A program made the position numbers and the translations under genes. DNA of 64,000 bases from Stutzerimonas decontaminans (GTDB lineage: Bacteria; Pseudomonadota; Gammaproteobacteria; Pseudomonadales; Pseudomonadaceae), in the NCBI RefSeq assembly GCF_000661915.1, contig NZ_CP007509.1:186001-250000 (forward strand), in the 5' to 3' direction. Below, piece by piece: positions 8,553 through 18,895 of this stretch (its first letter is position 1; every line of letters begins with the position of its first letter). A model generated the notes under the pieces. It searched no databases, was not told the DNA's origin, and saw only the letters and a list, made by a program, of their open reading frames with translations.

Positions 8553-8984
8553 ATGAACCAGTCCATGAACCAGCTCAACGAGCTCATCGAACTGACCCGC
8601 GACGGGCAGCGTTTCTACCAGCACGCGGCCGAGGAGGCAAAGGACGTGCAACTGCAGCATCTGTTTCGTGACCTGGCGCAGGCCAAGACCCAGGTCATTC
8701 AGGCGCTGAGCGTAAAAGTGGCCGCCCATCACGAGCAGCCTTCACAAGGCGGGACGCTGACGGGCCGCATGCGCGAATTATATGCCGATGCGCGCTCGCG
8801 CATCGGCGATCACGATACGGCCTATGTCGACCAGCTGGAGCAGACCGAAGCGCACATCCTGCGCGCATTCGAGGATGCGGTAGGCAATGCCGAGCCGGAC
8901 GTGCGCGCACTGCTGGCTATCGAACTGCCGAAATTACGCGCATGCCACGAACGCATGCGTCAATTGAAGGAGGCGCGCCACTGA
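8553..8984 (+). CDS. DUF2383 / PA2169-family four-helix-bundle protein
   Basis: A 143-residue, all-helical soluble protein. The opening segment (LNELIELTRDGQRFYQHAAEEAKD) and the later LEQTEAHILRAFEDAV follow the pattern of the PA2169/DUF2383 family, which has a ferritin-like four-helix bundle; a biochemical role is not established. A strong ribosome site (AGGAGG) precedes the ATG. Its promoter region has a sigma-54 match and a far-upstream dyad, and it is divergent from algB, which suggests stress- or envelope-linked control by an NtrC-type activator. Metal binding is possible from the fold but the ligands cannot be assigned. Confidence 0.8.
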   Translation: MNQSMNQLNELIELTRDGQRFYQHAAEEAKDVQLQHLFRDLAQAKTQVIQALSVKVAAHHEQPSQGGTLTGRMRELYADARSRIGDHDTAYVDQLEQTEAHILRAFEDAVGNAEPDVRALLAIELPKLRACHERMRQLKEARH

Positions 8985-9099
8985 TGGTTCGTGCAAAACG
9001 CCCGGCCCAAGCGAGGCGCTCATGCAAATTGAGTTGTCCTGGCTCTTGCTTGGTTGTTTAACTTATTGATTTATAAGCTTTTTATTGATGGTGGTTGCC

Positions 9100-9115
9100 T
9101 GGCACGGCGCCTGCA
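9100..9115 (+). promoter_or_regulatory. Sigma-54 (-24/-12) promoter
   Basis: TGGCACGGCGCCTGCA matches the consensus TGGCACGN4TTGCW at all defined positions except one T. An AT-rich stretch (about 9055-9090) lies just upstream, as in promoters using IHF-type bending. It is 50 bases before the ATG at 9165. This is the best sigma-54 match I found in the window. Confidence 0.75.
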
Positions 9116-9164
9116 ATAAGTCATGCAACGAAACAGTGTTCGCCACGCTTAGAAGGAGTTGAGG

Positions 9165-9401
9165 ATGAATCGCCAAGCCCGCTTTTCATTAGCCAGCAAG
9201 GGTTTCCTCTCGGCTGCGGTAGTCATGTTGATCATGGGGGCCGAGCGGCCGATGTCACAACCGCTCAGCCAGGCACCACAGAATTCTGCGGAACGAATCG
9301 GCATGTATGACGCTCAACCTATTGAGCTCACGCGGACCGGCCAAGTGCCGCAAACAATCGATTATCGCCAGGCGCCTGCCGAGCAGCGCTGGGTGTTCTG
9401 A
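9165..9401 (+). CDS. Short exported or membrane-anchored protein of unknown function
   Basis: A 78-residue protein I do not recognise. A basic start (MNRQARF) and a hydrophobic stretch at about residues 11-28 form a signal peptide or single membrane anchor; the rest is polar, Gln/Pro-rich and without cysteines. The ATG at 9165 has an excellent ribosome site (AGGAG then TTGAGG); a TTG two codons earlier is less likely. It has its own strong sigma-54 promoter and is followed after 109 bases by the DUF1328 gene, so the two may share a transcript. The good ribosome site, promoter and hydrophobic start argue that it is real. Confidence 0.65.
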   Translation: MNRQARFSLASKGFLSAAVVMLIMGAERPMSQPLSQAPQNSAERIGMYDAQPIELTRTGQVPQTIDYRQAPAEQRWVF

Positions 9402-9510
9402 GCAACGAAGGGGACGTGCAAGCGAACCAGCAGGGATGCGACACAACATCGATGCCGATCGGGCTGCCCGATCCGCTGAGAACCGTTCCTGAAACCAGAG
9501 GAGTTACACC

Positions 9511-9681
9511 ATGCTGAGTTGGGCAATTACCTTTCTGATCATCGCCATCATCGCTGCGGTACTGGGCTTCGGTGGTATCGCAGGCACTGCAACAGGTATC
9601 GCCAAGATCCTGTTCGTGGTCTTCCTGGTGCTGTTCGTGGCATCGCTGATCTTCGGCCGCGGTCGCGGACCGCGCGTTTGA
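9511..9681 (+). CDS. DUF1328 (UPF0391) small membrane protein
   Basis: A 56-residue hydrophobic protein with two membrane segments (about 4-22 and 31-49) and a basic tail (GRGRGPRV). The pattern [25 protein letters not shown] is the signature of the DUF1328/UPF0391 family, also present next to algB/kinB in P. aeruginosa. No biochemical function is known; it should sit in the inner membrane. A ribosome site (AGAGGAG) lies 8 bases before the ATG. Confidence 0.88.
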   Translation: MLSWAITFLIIAIIAAVLGFGGIAGTATGIAKILFVVFLVLFVASLIFGRGRGPRV

Positions 9682-9691
9682 TGCATCGATG

Positions 9692-9709
9692 GCCGCCCGC
9701 AAGGGCGGC
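9692..9709 (+). terminator. Probable terminator after the DUF1328 gene
   Basis: A perfect 7-bp GC stem (9692-9698 with 9703-9709) with a GCAA tetraloop begins 11 bases after the stop codon. There is little T-tract, so it may be a stabilising hairpin rather than a strong terminator. Confidence 0.45.
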
Positions 9710-10084
9710 TGCATTCTGGAGTGGCAACGGCATAGGAAGCCATATTCGCCGGGTCGTGTTCGGCAATCGAAGATGATCCAGAGCGGCGTCGAGCTTGAGG
9801 CTCTACGCGCTCACCCCTCAGCGGGGGGAACCAGGGGGTCGGGTTGTTCTGCTTGCGGAGCGACCTAGGGGTACAGGGAGTACCTCCTTTATCGGACCGG
9901 GTTCTGCACGGCTGCGGCCGAGGGTGGTGTAATAACCACCTTCGGCAGGCAGCAACAAATATCAGAGCTCTTACACCCTTCCGCAATTCCTGATTTTCTT
10001 CCACCCGGCTGTCCGCGCGATCCGCGGGTGACCCCCGCACGCTCGCACCGCTATCATCGCGTCCAGCTTTGATGGGAGAACAAC
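9710..10084. other. Gene-free stretch with a 12-bp hairpin
   Basis: No convincing gene is seen in these 375 bases. A near-perfect hairpin occupies 9917-9946 (12-bp stem with one G-U pair, loop GTAATA) without a T-tract on either side. The last 40 bases hold the ribosome site (GGGAGAA) and presumably the promoter of the SpmAB-like gene. The minus-strand frame running through here (9504-10040) is not gene-like. Confidence 0.55.
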
Positions 10085-11314
10085 ATGCTCAACGGCCTCT
10101 GGCTGGGCTTTTTCCTGGTCGCCGCGGTGGCTGCCCTGGGGCGCTGGCTGATCGGTGGCGATCCCGCAGTGTTCGCTGCGCTGGTGGAGAGCCTGTTCGC
10201 CATGGCGAAACTGGCCGTGGAAGTGATGATCGTGCTGTTTGGTACGCTGACGCTCTGGCTTGGATTTCTGCGCATTGCCGAGAAGGCCGGGCTGATCGAG
10301 CTGCTGGCGCGCCTGCTCGGGCCGTTGTTCCGCCGCCTGATGCCGGAAGTGCCGGCCGGCCATCCGGCGCTGGGGCTGATCACGCTCAATTTCGCCGCCA
10401 ACGGCCTCGGGCTGGATAACGCTGCCACGCCAATCGGACTCAAGGCGATGCGCGCGCTGCAGGAGCTCAATCCGCTGCCGAGCGTCGCCAGCAACGCGCA
10501 GATCCTCTTTCTGGTGCTCAACACTTCCTCGTTGACCCTGTTGCCTGTGTCGATCTTCATGTATCGCGTGCAGCAGGGCGCGGATGATCCGACCCTAGTG
10601 TTTCTGCCGATCCTGCTGGCCACCAGTGCCTCTTCCCTGGCGGGCCTGCTGGCTGTTGCGCTGATGCAGCGGTTGCGATTGTGGGACCCCGTGGTGCTGG
10701 CCTACTTCATCCCTGGCGCGTTGCTGCTCGGTGGCTTCATGGCGCTGCTCGCCGGGCTGTCGGCGACGGCGCTGGCCTCGCTTTCTTCGTTGCTGGGCAA
10801 CCTGACCCTGTTCGGGCTGATCATCGCTTTTCTGGTCGTCGGCGCGCTGCGCAGGGTGCCGGTGTACGAGGCCTTCGTCGAAGGGGCGAAGGAGGGCTTC
10901 GATGTGGCCAAGAGCCTCCTGCCGTATCTGATCGCCATGCTTTGCGCCATTGGTGCCTTGCGTGCCTCCGGCGCGCTGGATTTCGGCCTGGAAGGCATTC
11001 GCTGGCTGGTCGAGGCGCTGGGCTGGGATACGCGCTTCGTCGATGCCTTGCCCACTGCGCTGGTCAAGCCGTTCTCCGGCAGTGCGGCGCGGGCGATGCT
11101 GATCGAAACCATGCAGAGTCAGGGCGTGGACAGCTTCCCCGCGCTGGTGGCGGCGACGGTGCAGGGCAGTACCGAAACCACCTTCTATGTGCTGGCGGTG
11201 TATTTCGGTGCGGTCGGCATCCAGCGGGCGCGTCACGCGGTGGGCTGTGCGCTGGTGGCGGATCTGGCGGGAATCATCGCTGCGATCAGCGTGTGCTACT
11301 GGTTCTTCGGCTAA
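10085..11314 (+). CDS. SpmA-SpmB fusion, nucleoside-recognition (Gate) domain membrane protein
   Basis: A 409-residue inner-membrane protein with about 8-10 hydrophobic segments. The first half carries the SpmA signature (NFAANGLGLDNAATPIGLKAM, about residues 102-122) and the second half the SpmB signature (LPTALVKPFSGSAARAM and VQGSTETTFYVLAVYFG). In spore-formers SpmA and SpmB are separate proteins of about 180-200 residues that help dehydrate the spore core; in non-spore-formers the fused form has no known substrate. It stands alone between the DUF1328 gene and a shared terminator. A ribosome site (GGGAG) precedes the ATG. Confidence 0.85.
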   Translation: MLNGLWLGFFLVAAVAALGRWLIGGDPAVFAALVESLFAMAKLAVEVMIVLFGTLTLWLGFLRIAEKAGLIELLARLLGPLFRRLMPEVPAGHPALGLITLNFAANGLGLDNAATPIGLKAMRALQELNPLPSVASNAQILFLVLNTSSLTLLPVSIFMYRVQQGADDPTLVFLPILLATSASSLAGLLAVALMQRLRLWDPVVLAYFIPGALLLGGFMALLAGLSATALASLSSLLGNLTLFGLIIAFLVVGALRRVPVYEAFVEGAKEGFDVAKSLLPYLIAMLCAIGALRASGALDFGLEGIRWLVEALGWDTRFVDALPTALVKPFSGSAARAMLIETMQSQGVDSFPALVAATVQGSTETTFYVLAVYFGAVGIQRARHAVGCALVADLAGIIAAISVCYWFFG

Positions 11315-11388
11315 GCGACTGGACGCCAGGACTGCGCCGCCCAGCTCGCTGCGGCGCTAGTCAGCGATAGCGTTGTCCGGACAAAGAA

Positions 11389-11422
11389 AAACCCCGGCCA
11401 CGCTTGTGCATGGCCGGGGTTT
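11389..11422. terminator. Bidirectional terminator between convergent genes
   Basis: A perfect 12-bp stem (11389-11400 with 11411-11422) encloses a 10-nt loop. The A-run before it and T-run after it allow it to end both the SpmAB-like transcript and the minus-strand TRAP transcript. Confidence 0.88.
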
Positions 11423-11444
11423 CAGGCGCCTGGCGCCGACGGGT

Positions 11445-13997
<2,553 letters not shown>

Positions 13998-14033
13998 GAA
14001 ATGAGGCCTGTTTTTTCAGGTAACGGAACCGCG

Positions 14034-14064
14034 AAAACCCGTGGCCATCCGGCGCACGGGTTCT
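14034..14064 (-). other. Hairpin between the TAXI binding protein and permease genes
   Basis: An inverted repeat (core arms aacccgtg 14036-14043 and cacgggtt 14055-14062, extendable with one mismatch) sits in the 121-base spacer. Such hairpins commonly protect the 3' end of the more abundant binding-protein message. Confidence 0.4.
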
Positions 14065-14118
14065 CAGCGAGGCATCGCAACGATCAGGGCCGCCTAAGCG
14101 ACGCAGCCCCGGCGAGCC

Positions 14119-15084
14119 TTACAACCAGCCGCGTTCCTTGTAGTAACGCTCGGCACCTTCATGCAGAGGCGCGCTCAGGCCGACTTCGATCATCTCTTCC
14201 GGCTTGAGGTCCTTGAACGCCGGGTGCAGACGCTGGAAGCGCTCGATGTTCTCGAATACCGACTTGACCAGCTGATAGACCACTTCGGCATCGACCTTGG
14301 AGGTGGTGGACAGCACGGCCTTGCCGCCGATGGACTGGGTCGCCTGGTCGTTGCCCTTGTACAGGCCACCGGGAATCTCGGCCTTGGTGTAGTAGCTGCG
14401 CTCTTCGAGCAGCTTGTCGATCTCCGGGCCGGTGATCGGCACCAGAACCGCGTCGGTGGTGGTGGTGGCTTCCTGGATCGCGCCATTGGGGTGACCGACG
14501 AAGTAGGTCATGGCATCGATGTTGTTGTCGCCCAGTGCGCTGGCCTGCTCGGCCGGCTTCAGCTCGGCGGCCAGGGAGAACACCGACTTGTCCCAGCCCT
14601 TGACCTTCATGATCTCTTCGAGGGTGTCGCGCTGACCCGAACCAGGGTTGCCGATATTGACGCGCTTGCCCTTGAGGTCGTCGAGGCCCTTGATGTTGGC
14701 GCTGCGGCGGGCGAGTACGGTGAAGACTTCACTCTGCAGGGAGAACACCGCGCGGATGTCGTCCATCTTGCCTTCTTTCTCGAAGGGCGTGACGCCTTCC
14801 ATTGCCTTGTACTGGTGGTCGGACTGCATGATGCCGAAGTTGAATTCGCCACTGCGCAGGCCGTTGACGTTGGCTACGCCGCCGCCGCTGGCCGGCGCGT
14901 TGCACTTGATGTTTTCCGCATTGCGGTTGACGAAGCGGCAGATCGATTGCCCGGCCACGTAATAAACGCCGGTCTGGCCGCCTGTGCCGATGGTGACGAA
15001 CTTCTCTTGCGCCTGTGCCACTGTGCTCAGGCCGGTTCCCGCCAGAGCAGCGGTAAAGATCCATGCCAAGGATTTGCCTTTCAT
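14119..15084 (-). CDS. TAXI-family TRAP transporter solute-binding protein
   Basis: A 321-residue periplasmic binding protein. The signal peptide (about residues 1-25, ending AQA) is followed by FVTIGTGGQTGVYYVAGQSICRFVN, the recognisable TAXI-family start. Later motifs (GLRSGEFNFGIMQSDHQYKA, KGKRVNIGNPGSGQR) also fit. It captures a small anionic solute and hands it to the fused permease encoded downstream; the solute (glutamate, dicarboxylate or other) cannot be told from sequence. A ribosome site (GGAGTG) lies before the ATG. Confidence 0.92.
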   Translation of the reverse strand: MKGKSLAWIFTAALAGTGLSTVAQAQEKFVTIGTGGQTGVYYVAGQSICRFVNRNAENIKCNAPASGGGVANVNGLRSGEFNFGIMQSDHQYKAMEGVTPFEKEGKMDDIRAVFSLQSEVFTVLARRSANIKGLDDLKGKRVNIGNPGSGQRDTLEEIMKVKGWDKSVFSLAAELKPAEQASALGDNNIDAMTYFVGHPNGAIQEATTTTDAVLVPITGPEIDKLLEERSYYTKAEIPGGLYKGNDQATQSIGGKAVLSTTSKVDAEVVYQLVKSVFENIERFQRLHPAFKDLKPEEMIEVGLSAPLHEGAERYYKERGWL

Positions 15085-15585
15085 GGATGCACTCCTTTTT
15101 GGTTGTTTTCGGATTCCCGGGCATCCCTTGTGAGTCTGCGCGGAATTTGAGTCTAGCAGGCGCCCGGCTTGGGAACAGCCCGGAGCTTACGGACCCGCCG
15201 TACCGCTCCGTTAGTTACCGCGCCCATTGCTAGGACCGGATCGTCTGGAAGTGGTTGCGTGGAGCCCCGCATATTGCGCTGTCCCAGGCCTGCCCTTGGA
15301 GTCCTTCATGTACAGGACTGTTTCCCTTCACAAGCGTCGGAGAGACAGGCCAAGGCGTGCGGCTCTGGCACTACGTGACCGGCGTCGCCCTGCTCGCCGA
15401 TGGCCTGCGCGAACTGGTTCAGCAGTTCTGGGCGCGCCGTCGAGGCTGACGCAGCAGCCTGTCGGCCATACAGGACAGGTCGATATCAAAGTGTCATCAT
15501 TGCGCAAAAATCTGCGCAACTTAATGGCGCCGGTTACCTGGCGCTGCGGCGCCGGACTGTGATGGCCCGAGCGAGGCAGCCAACG
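15085..15585. other. Divergent intergenic region, TAXI operon / DISM diguanylate cyclase
   Basis: About 500 bases without a convincing gene. The most regular element is a 20-bp dyad at 15500-15519. A weak open frame around 15357-15449 has a protein-like end but no start signal and was not called. Promoters for both flanking genes must lie here; I could not assign -35/-10 boxes with confidence. Confidence 0.5.
15500..15519. promoter_or_regulatory. Palindromic operator-like site upstream of the DISM diguanylate cyclase
   Basis: Two perfect 7-bp arms, ttgcgca and tgcgcaa, are separated by six AT-rich bases. It lies about 70 bases before the chosen start of the GGDEF gene. The symmetry fits a dimeric regulator; the protein is unknown. 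Confidence 0.4.
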
Positions 15586-17514
15586 ATGATGCGCTTCCTT
15601 CTGTTGCTGATAGTCAGCGTACTGCTGTTGCCTTGGTCAACCGGTACGGCGACCGCTGGCGCCTCGCCGGTGCTGCAGACGCGCGGCGCGTCCGCATTGC
15701 AGGCCGGCACGGTGCAATACCTGCTCGGCATGCCCACGGCGGATTTCAGGGAGATCGCTGCGACTGAACGGGACTGGCAGCTGCTGAGCAAGCCCAATCT
15801 CGGCAAGCAGCGCGACGGCGCCTGGCTGCGCTTCACCCTGCACAATCGTGCCGATCGCGCCCAGCGCTGGTATCTGCTGCTGAAATGGCCGGTGCTCGAC
15901 CGTGTCGCGGTGCGCCTGCACTACCCGGATAGCGGTCGCTGGGGCACTCCCATGCTGGCTGGCGACGCCCTGGCGCTGAGCGCACGGCCACTGGCCGATC
16001 ATCACTTCGTCTATCCGCTCGAGCTGCCGCCGGACGAACTGGTGGTGGTCTACATGCAGGTGCAGGCCAGAGAAACTCTGGCGCTGCCGCTGGAGCTGAT
16101 CGACGAGAAGCAGCTGATCGAGGGCAAGCTGCGCGATGTCACCCTGATCAGCCTGTTCTTTGGCGGCATCCTGGTGATCGTGCTGTACAACTGCAGCCTG
16201 CTGATCTTCACCCGCGACCGCAGTTATTTTCTCTACGTGCTCTATCTGTTGAGCGCCGTGTTCTACGTGCTGACCATCACCGGCTTCGGTCAGCTCTACC
16301 TGTGGCCGGAAATTCCTGCGCTGTCGGCGCGTTTCTATGGGCTCTCCGCGGCGCTGTGCTTCCTCACGCCGATGCTCTTCGCCCTGCGCTTTCTCGGCAT
16401 CCGACGCTACGGCGGCTGGGTCTGGGCGGTGTCCATCACGCTGACCTGCTACTGGGGGCTGGTCACCCTGGCCATCCTGCTGGCGCCGACGCTGGCGCGC
16501 TACCTGTTCATGGAAACCGTCGCGTTGCTGCATTGCGTGGTGACCATGGCGGTCACGCTCAACCTGTGGATGCGCGGCAACCCGTCCGCACGGCTGTTCA
16601 GCATCGCCTGGAGCACCTTGCTGGTGTTCACGGTGATCAATCTCTTGGCACTCAACGGCACCCTGCCGCTCAATGCCTGGACGCTGAATGGCCAGCTGAT
16701 CGGCATGTTCACCGAGTTCGTGCTGCTGTCCATGGCGCTGGCCGAACGCATTAACGTAGAGCGCAATCGGCGTATCGCCGCGCAGCAGCTGGCGCTGCAG
16801 GCCTCGGAATCGCTTGCCGAAGAGCGCGCCCTGCATCTGCAGGCCAAGCAGGAGGCGTTGGATCTGCAGCTGCACGCCAACGAGGTACTGGAAGCGCGGG
16901 TCTTCGAACGTACCCGAGCCCTGGAAGACGTCCGGTGCGGCCTGGAGGCTGCCAATGCCGAGCTGATGCGCCTGAGCACCACCGACCCGCTGACCCAGCT
17001 GGCAAACCGTCGCCGCTTCGATCGGTTGCTGGAGGAGGAGATCCGACGCGCCCGGCGCAACGGCAGCCCGCTATCGGTATTGCTCGCCGATATCGACCAC
17101 TTCAAGCGGGTGAATGACAGCTACGGCCATCCGTTCGGCGACGAGTGCCTGCGGCAGGTCGCGGCAGTGCTTGCCGCGCATTGCCAGCGCGCCGGCGATG
17201 TGGCGGCGCGTTATGGCGGCGAGGAGTTCGTCGTGTTGCTGCCGGGCGCCGGCCGCCAGCAGGCGGTCGCCCTGGCCGAGCTGATTCGTTGCGGTATCGC
17301 AAATTTGCAGCTGCAACACGGCGAGCAGCCGGTCCCACTGACCATCAGCCTTGGCGTCGCAACGCTGGCGACGCCGCTCGAGTCGCCTGATGAATTGCTG
17401 GCTGCCGCGGATGCCGCGCTCTACCAGGCCAAGCACCAGGGGCGCAATCAGGTGGTGCTGGCTGATGACCTCGTCAGTGACGCCTGGTCGGACTTCAGTT
17501 CTCAGCCGGTATGA
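15586..17514 (+). CDS. 7TMR-DISM sensor diguanylate cyclase
   Basis: A 642-residue membrane sensor. A signal sequence leads into a periplasmic 7TMR-DISMED2-type beta domain (about residues 30-180), then seven membrane helices (about 190-390), a coiled coil (about 395-465) and a GGDEF domain with GGEEF and an upstream RAGD inhibition site. It should make cyclic di-GMP in response to a periplasmic signal; DISM domains often bind carbohydrates, but the ligand is unknown. The ATG at 15586 is chosen because GAGG lies about 8 bases before it and the signal sequence follows directly; the ATG at 15562 is an alternative. Its 3' end overlaps the convergent tctE gene by 20 bases. Confidence 0.88.
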   Translation: MMRFLLLLIVSVLLLPWSTGTATAGASPVLQTRGASALQAGTVQYLLGMPTADFREIAATERDWQLLSKPNLGKQRDGAWLRFTLHNRADRAQRWYLLLKWPVLDRVAVRLHYPDSGRWGTPMLAGDALALSARPLADHHFVYPLELPPDELVVVYMQVQARETLALPLELIDEKQLIEGKLRDVTLISLFFGGILVIVLYNCSLLIFTRDRSYFLYVLYLLSAVFYVLTITGFGQLYLWPEIPALSARFYGLSAALCFLTPMLFALRFLGIRRYGGWVWAVSITLTCYWGLVTLAILLAPTLARYLFMETVALLHCVVTMAVTLNLWMRGNPSARLFSIAWSTLLVFTVINLLALNGTLPLNAWTLNGQLIGMFTEFVLLSMALAERINVERNRRIAAQQLALQASESLAEERALHLQAKQEALDLQLHANEVLEARVFERTRALEDVRCGLEAANAELMRLSTTDPLTQLANRRRFDRLLEEEIRRARRNGSPLSVLLADIDHFKRVNDSYGHPFGDECLRQVAAVLAAHCQRAGDVAARYGGEEFVVLLPGAGRQQAVALAELIRCGIANLQLQHGEQPVPLTISLGVATLATPLESPDELLAAADAALYQAKHQGRNQVVLADDLVSDAWSDFSSQPV

Positions 17515-18895
17515 AGCGCACCCGCACCAGCAGGCCGCCGAGCGCGCCCTGATCGAGGCTGATCTCGGCCCGATGGGCACGAACGATCTCGCCGACGATG
17601 GCCAGCCCCAGGCCGGCGCCATGGCCGCTGGTGTCGCGGCGATAGAAGCGGGCAAAGACGCGATCGCGCTCGGCGACCGGAATGCCAGGGCCGTCGTCCT
17701 CCACCTCCAGCACGGCGCCGTCGAGCACCCGCAGCACCACGTTGCCGCCGTTCAAGGTATGCGCCAGCGCGTTGTCCAGCAGGTTGCTCAGCAGCTCGCT
17801 GATCAGCGTCGGCTCGCCGTCGATCCACACCGGCGCCTCGGCTTCCAGGGCCAGCGCAACGCCGCGCTTGTGCGCCAGCGCCGCCATCGCCAGACCCAGC
17901 TCGCGGGCCAGCTGCGAAAGATCCAGGCGCTGCGCACCACCCTCGGCGATGGATTGCGCACCGCTTTCGATGCGCGCCAGCGAGAGCAGCTGATTGGCCA
18001 AGTGGATGACCTTGTCGGTGCTCTGCCCGGCGTCCTCCAGGGTGCTGCGCCAGGCGGCGGGATCGGCGTCGCGCAGGCCCAGCTCGATGCGCGCCTTGAG
18101 TGCCGCCAGCGGCGTGCGCAGCTCGTGGGAGGCGTCGGCGATGAAGCGTGCCTGGCGTTCGAACTGGCCGCGCAGGCGTTCGGTGAAGCCGTTGAGCGCG
18201 ACCACCAGCGGGCGCAGCTCGCGCTGCACGCTGACCAGCGGCAGCGGCCGCAGATCGTCCGGTGCGCGTTCCTGCACCGCCTCGCTGAGCCGGCCCAGCG
18301 GCCGCAGCGCGGCACTCACCGCCAGCCATACCAGCAGCAGCGCGGCGACGGCCATCAGCCCGACCCGCCACAGGGTATCCGTGAGCAGGCTGCGCGCCAT
18401 ACGTTCGCGGGCGCCGAGGGTTTCGGCCACGCGGATCTCGGCGATGCCGTTGAGCTCCGGTTCGCTGACCGGCTGCAGCAGGCTCACCAGGCGCACGCCC
18501 TGGCCTTGGAATTCGCCATCGTAGAAGCGCGCCAGGGCCGGGTAATCGTCGGTGCGCGGGGTGTCGGTGGCAGGGCCGGGCAGGTTCTCGTAGCCGCTGA
18601 CCAGGCGCCCCTGGATGTCCAGCACCCCGTAGTAGATGCGTCCGGCGCTGTCATAGGCGAAGGTGTCGAGCGCCACGTAGGGCACGTTGGCGCGCAGCAC
18701 ACCCTCGTGAGTGACCAGGCCGTCGGCGATGGCTCGGGCAGAGGCGAGCAGGGTGCGGTCGTAGGCGGTATCGGCAGCGGCGCGGCCGTTCCAGTAGGCG
18801 CTCCAGCCGCTGACCAGCAGCAGCAGCGCGAGCAGGATCGCCAGCCGGCGCAACAGCCGCGCGCGCAGGCTGCCGGCGACCTCCGGCTCAGCCAT
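17495..18895 (-). CDS. tctE: Tricarboxylate-responsive sensor histidine kinase TctE
   Basis: A 466-residue inner-membrane kinase. Two membrane segments (about 14-36 and 177-198) bracket a periplasmic domain of about 140 residues; a HAMP-like linker, HisKA (phospho-acceptor H257 in SHELRTPLAALKAR) and an HATPase domain (NLLDNALAHT, DDGPGIP, GAGLGLAI) follow. With TctD it is expected to sense citrate-type acids and switch on the divergent porin and TctCBA transporter. It starts 8 bases inside the end of tctD, so the two are coupled. The family could also be read as a generic QseC/PmrB-like kinase; the locus makes the TctE call. Confidence 0.9.
   Translation of the reverse strand: MAEPEVAGSLRARLLRRLAILLALLLLVSGWSAYWNGRAAADTAYDRTLLASARAIADGLVTHEGVLRANVPYVALDTFAYDSAGRIYYGVLDIQGRLVSGYENLPGPATDTPRTDDYPALARFYDGEFQGQGVRLVSLLQPVSEPELNGIAEIRVAETLGARERMARSLLTDTLWRVGLMAVAALLLVWLAVSAALRPLGRLSEAVQERAPDDLRPLPLVSVQRELRPLVVALNGFTERLRGQFERQARFIADASHELRTPLAALKARIELGLRDADPAAWRSTLEDAGQSTDKVIHLANQLLSLARIESGAQSIAEGGAQRLDLSQLARELGLAMAALAHKRGVALALEAEAPVWIDGEPTLISELLSNLLDNALAHTLNGGNVVLRVLDGAVLEVEDDGPGIPVAERDRVFARFYRRDTSGHGAGLGLAIVGEIVRAHRAEISLDQGALGGLLVRVRFIPAEN

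Noticed and set aside
9504..10040. A 178-residue minus-strand frame covering the DUF1328 gene and the gene-free stretch
   Set aside because: It is Arg/Pro/Ser rich without any fold signal, and the DUF1328 family match on the plus strand is definite.
15255..15449. A 64-residue plus-strand frame before the DISM diguanylate cyclase
   Set aside because: The last 30 residues look protein-like, but there is no ribosome site or plausible start and no recognisable family. Left as unexplained intergenic sequence.
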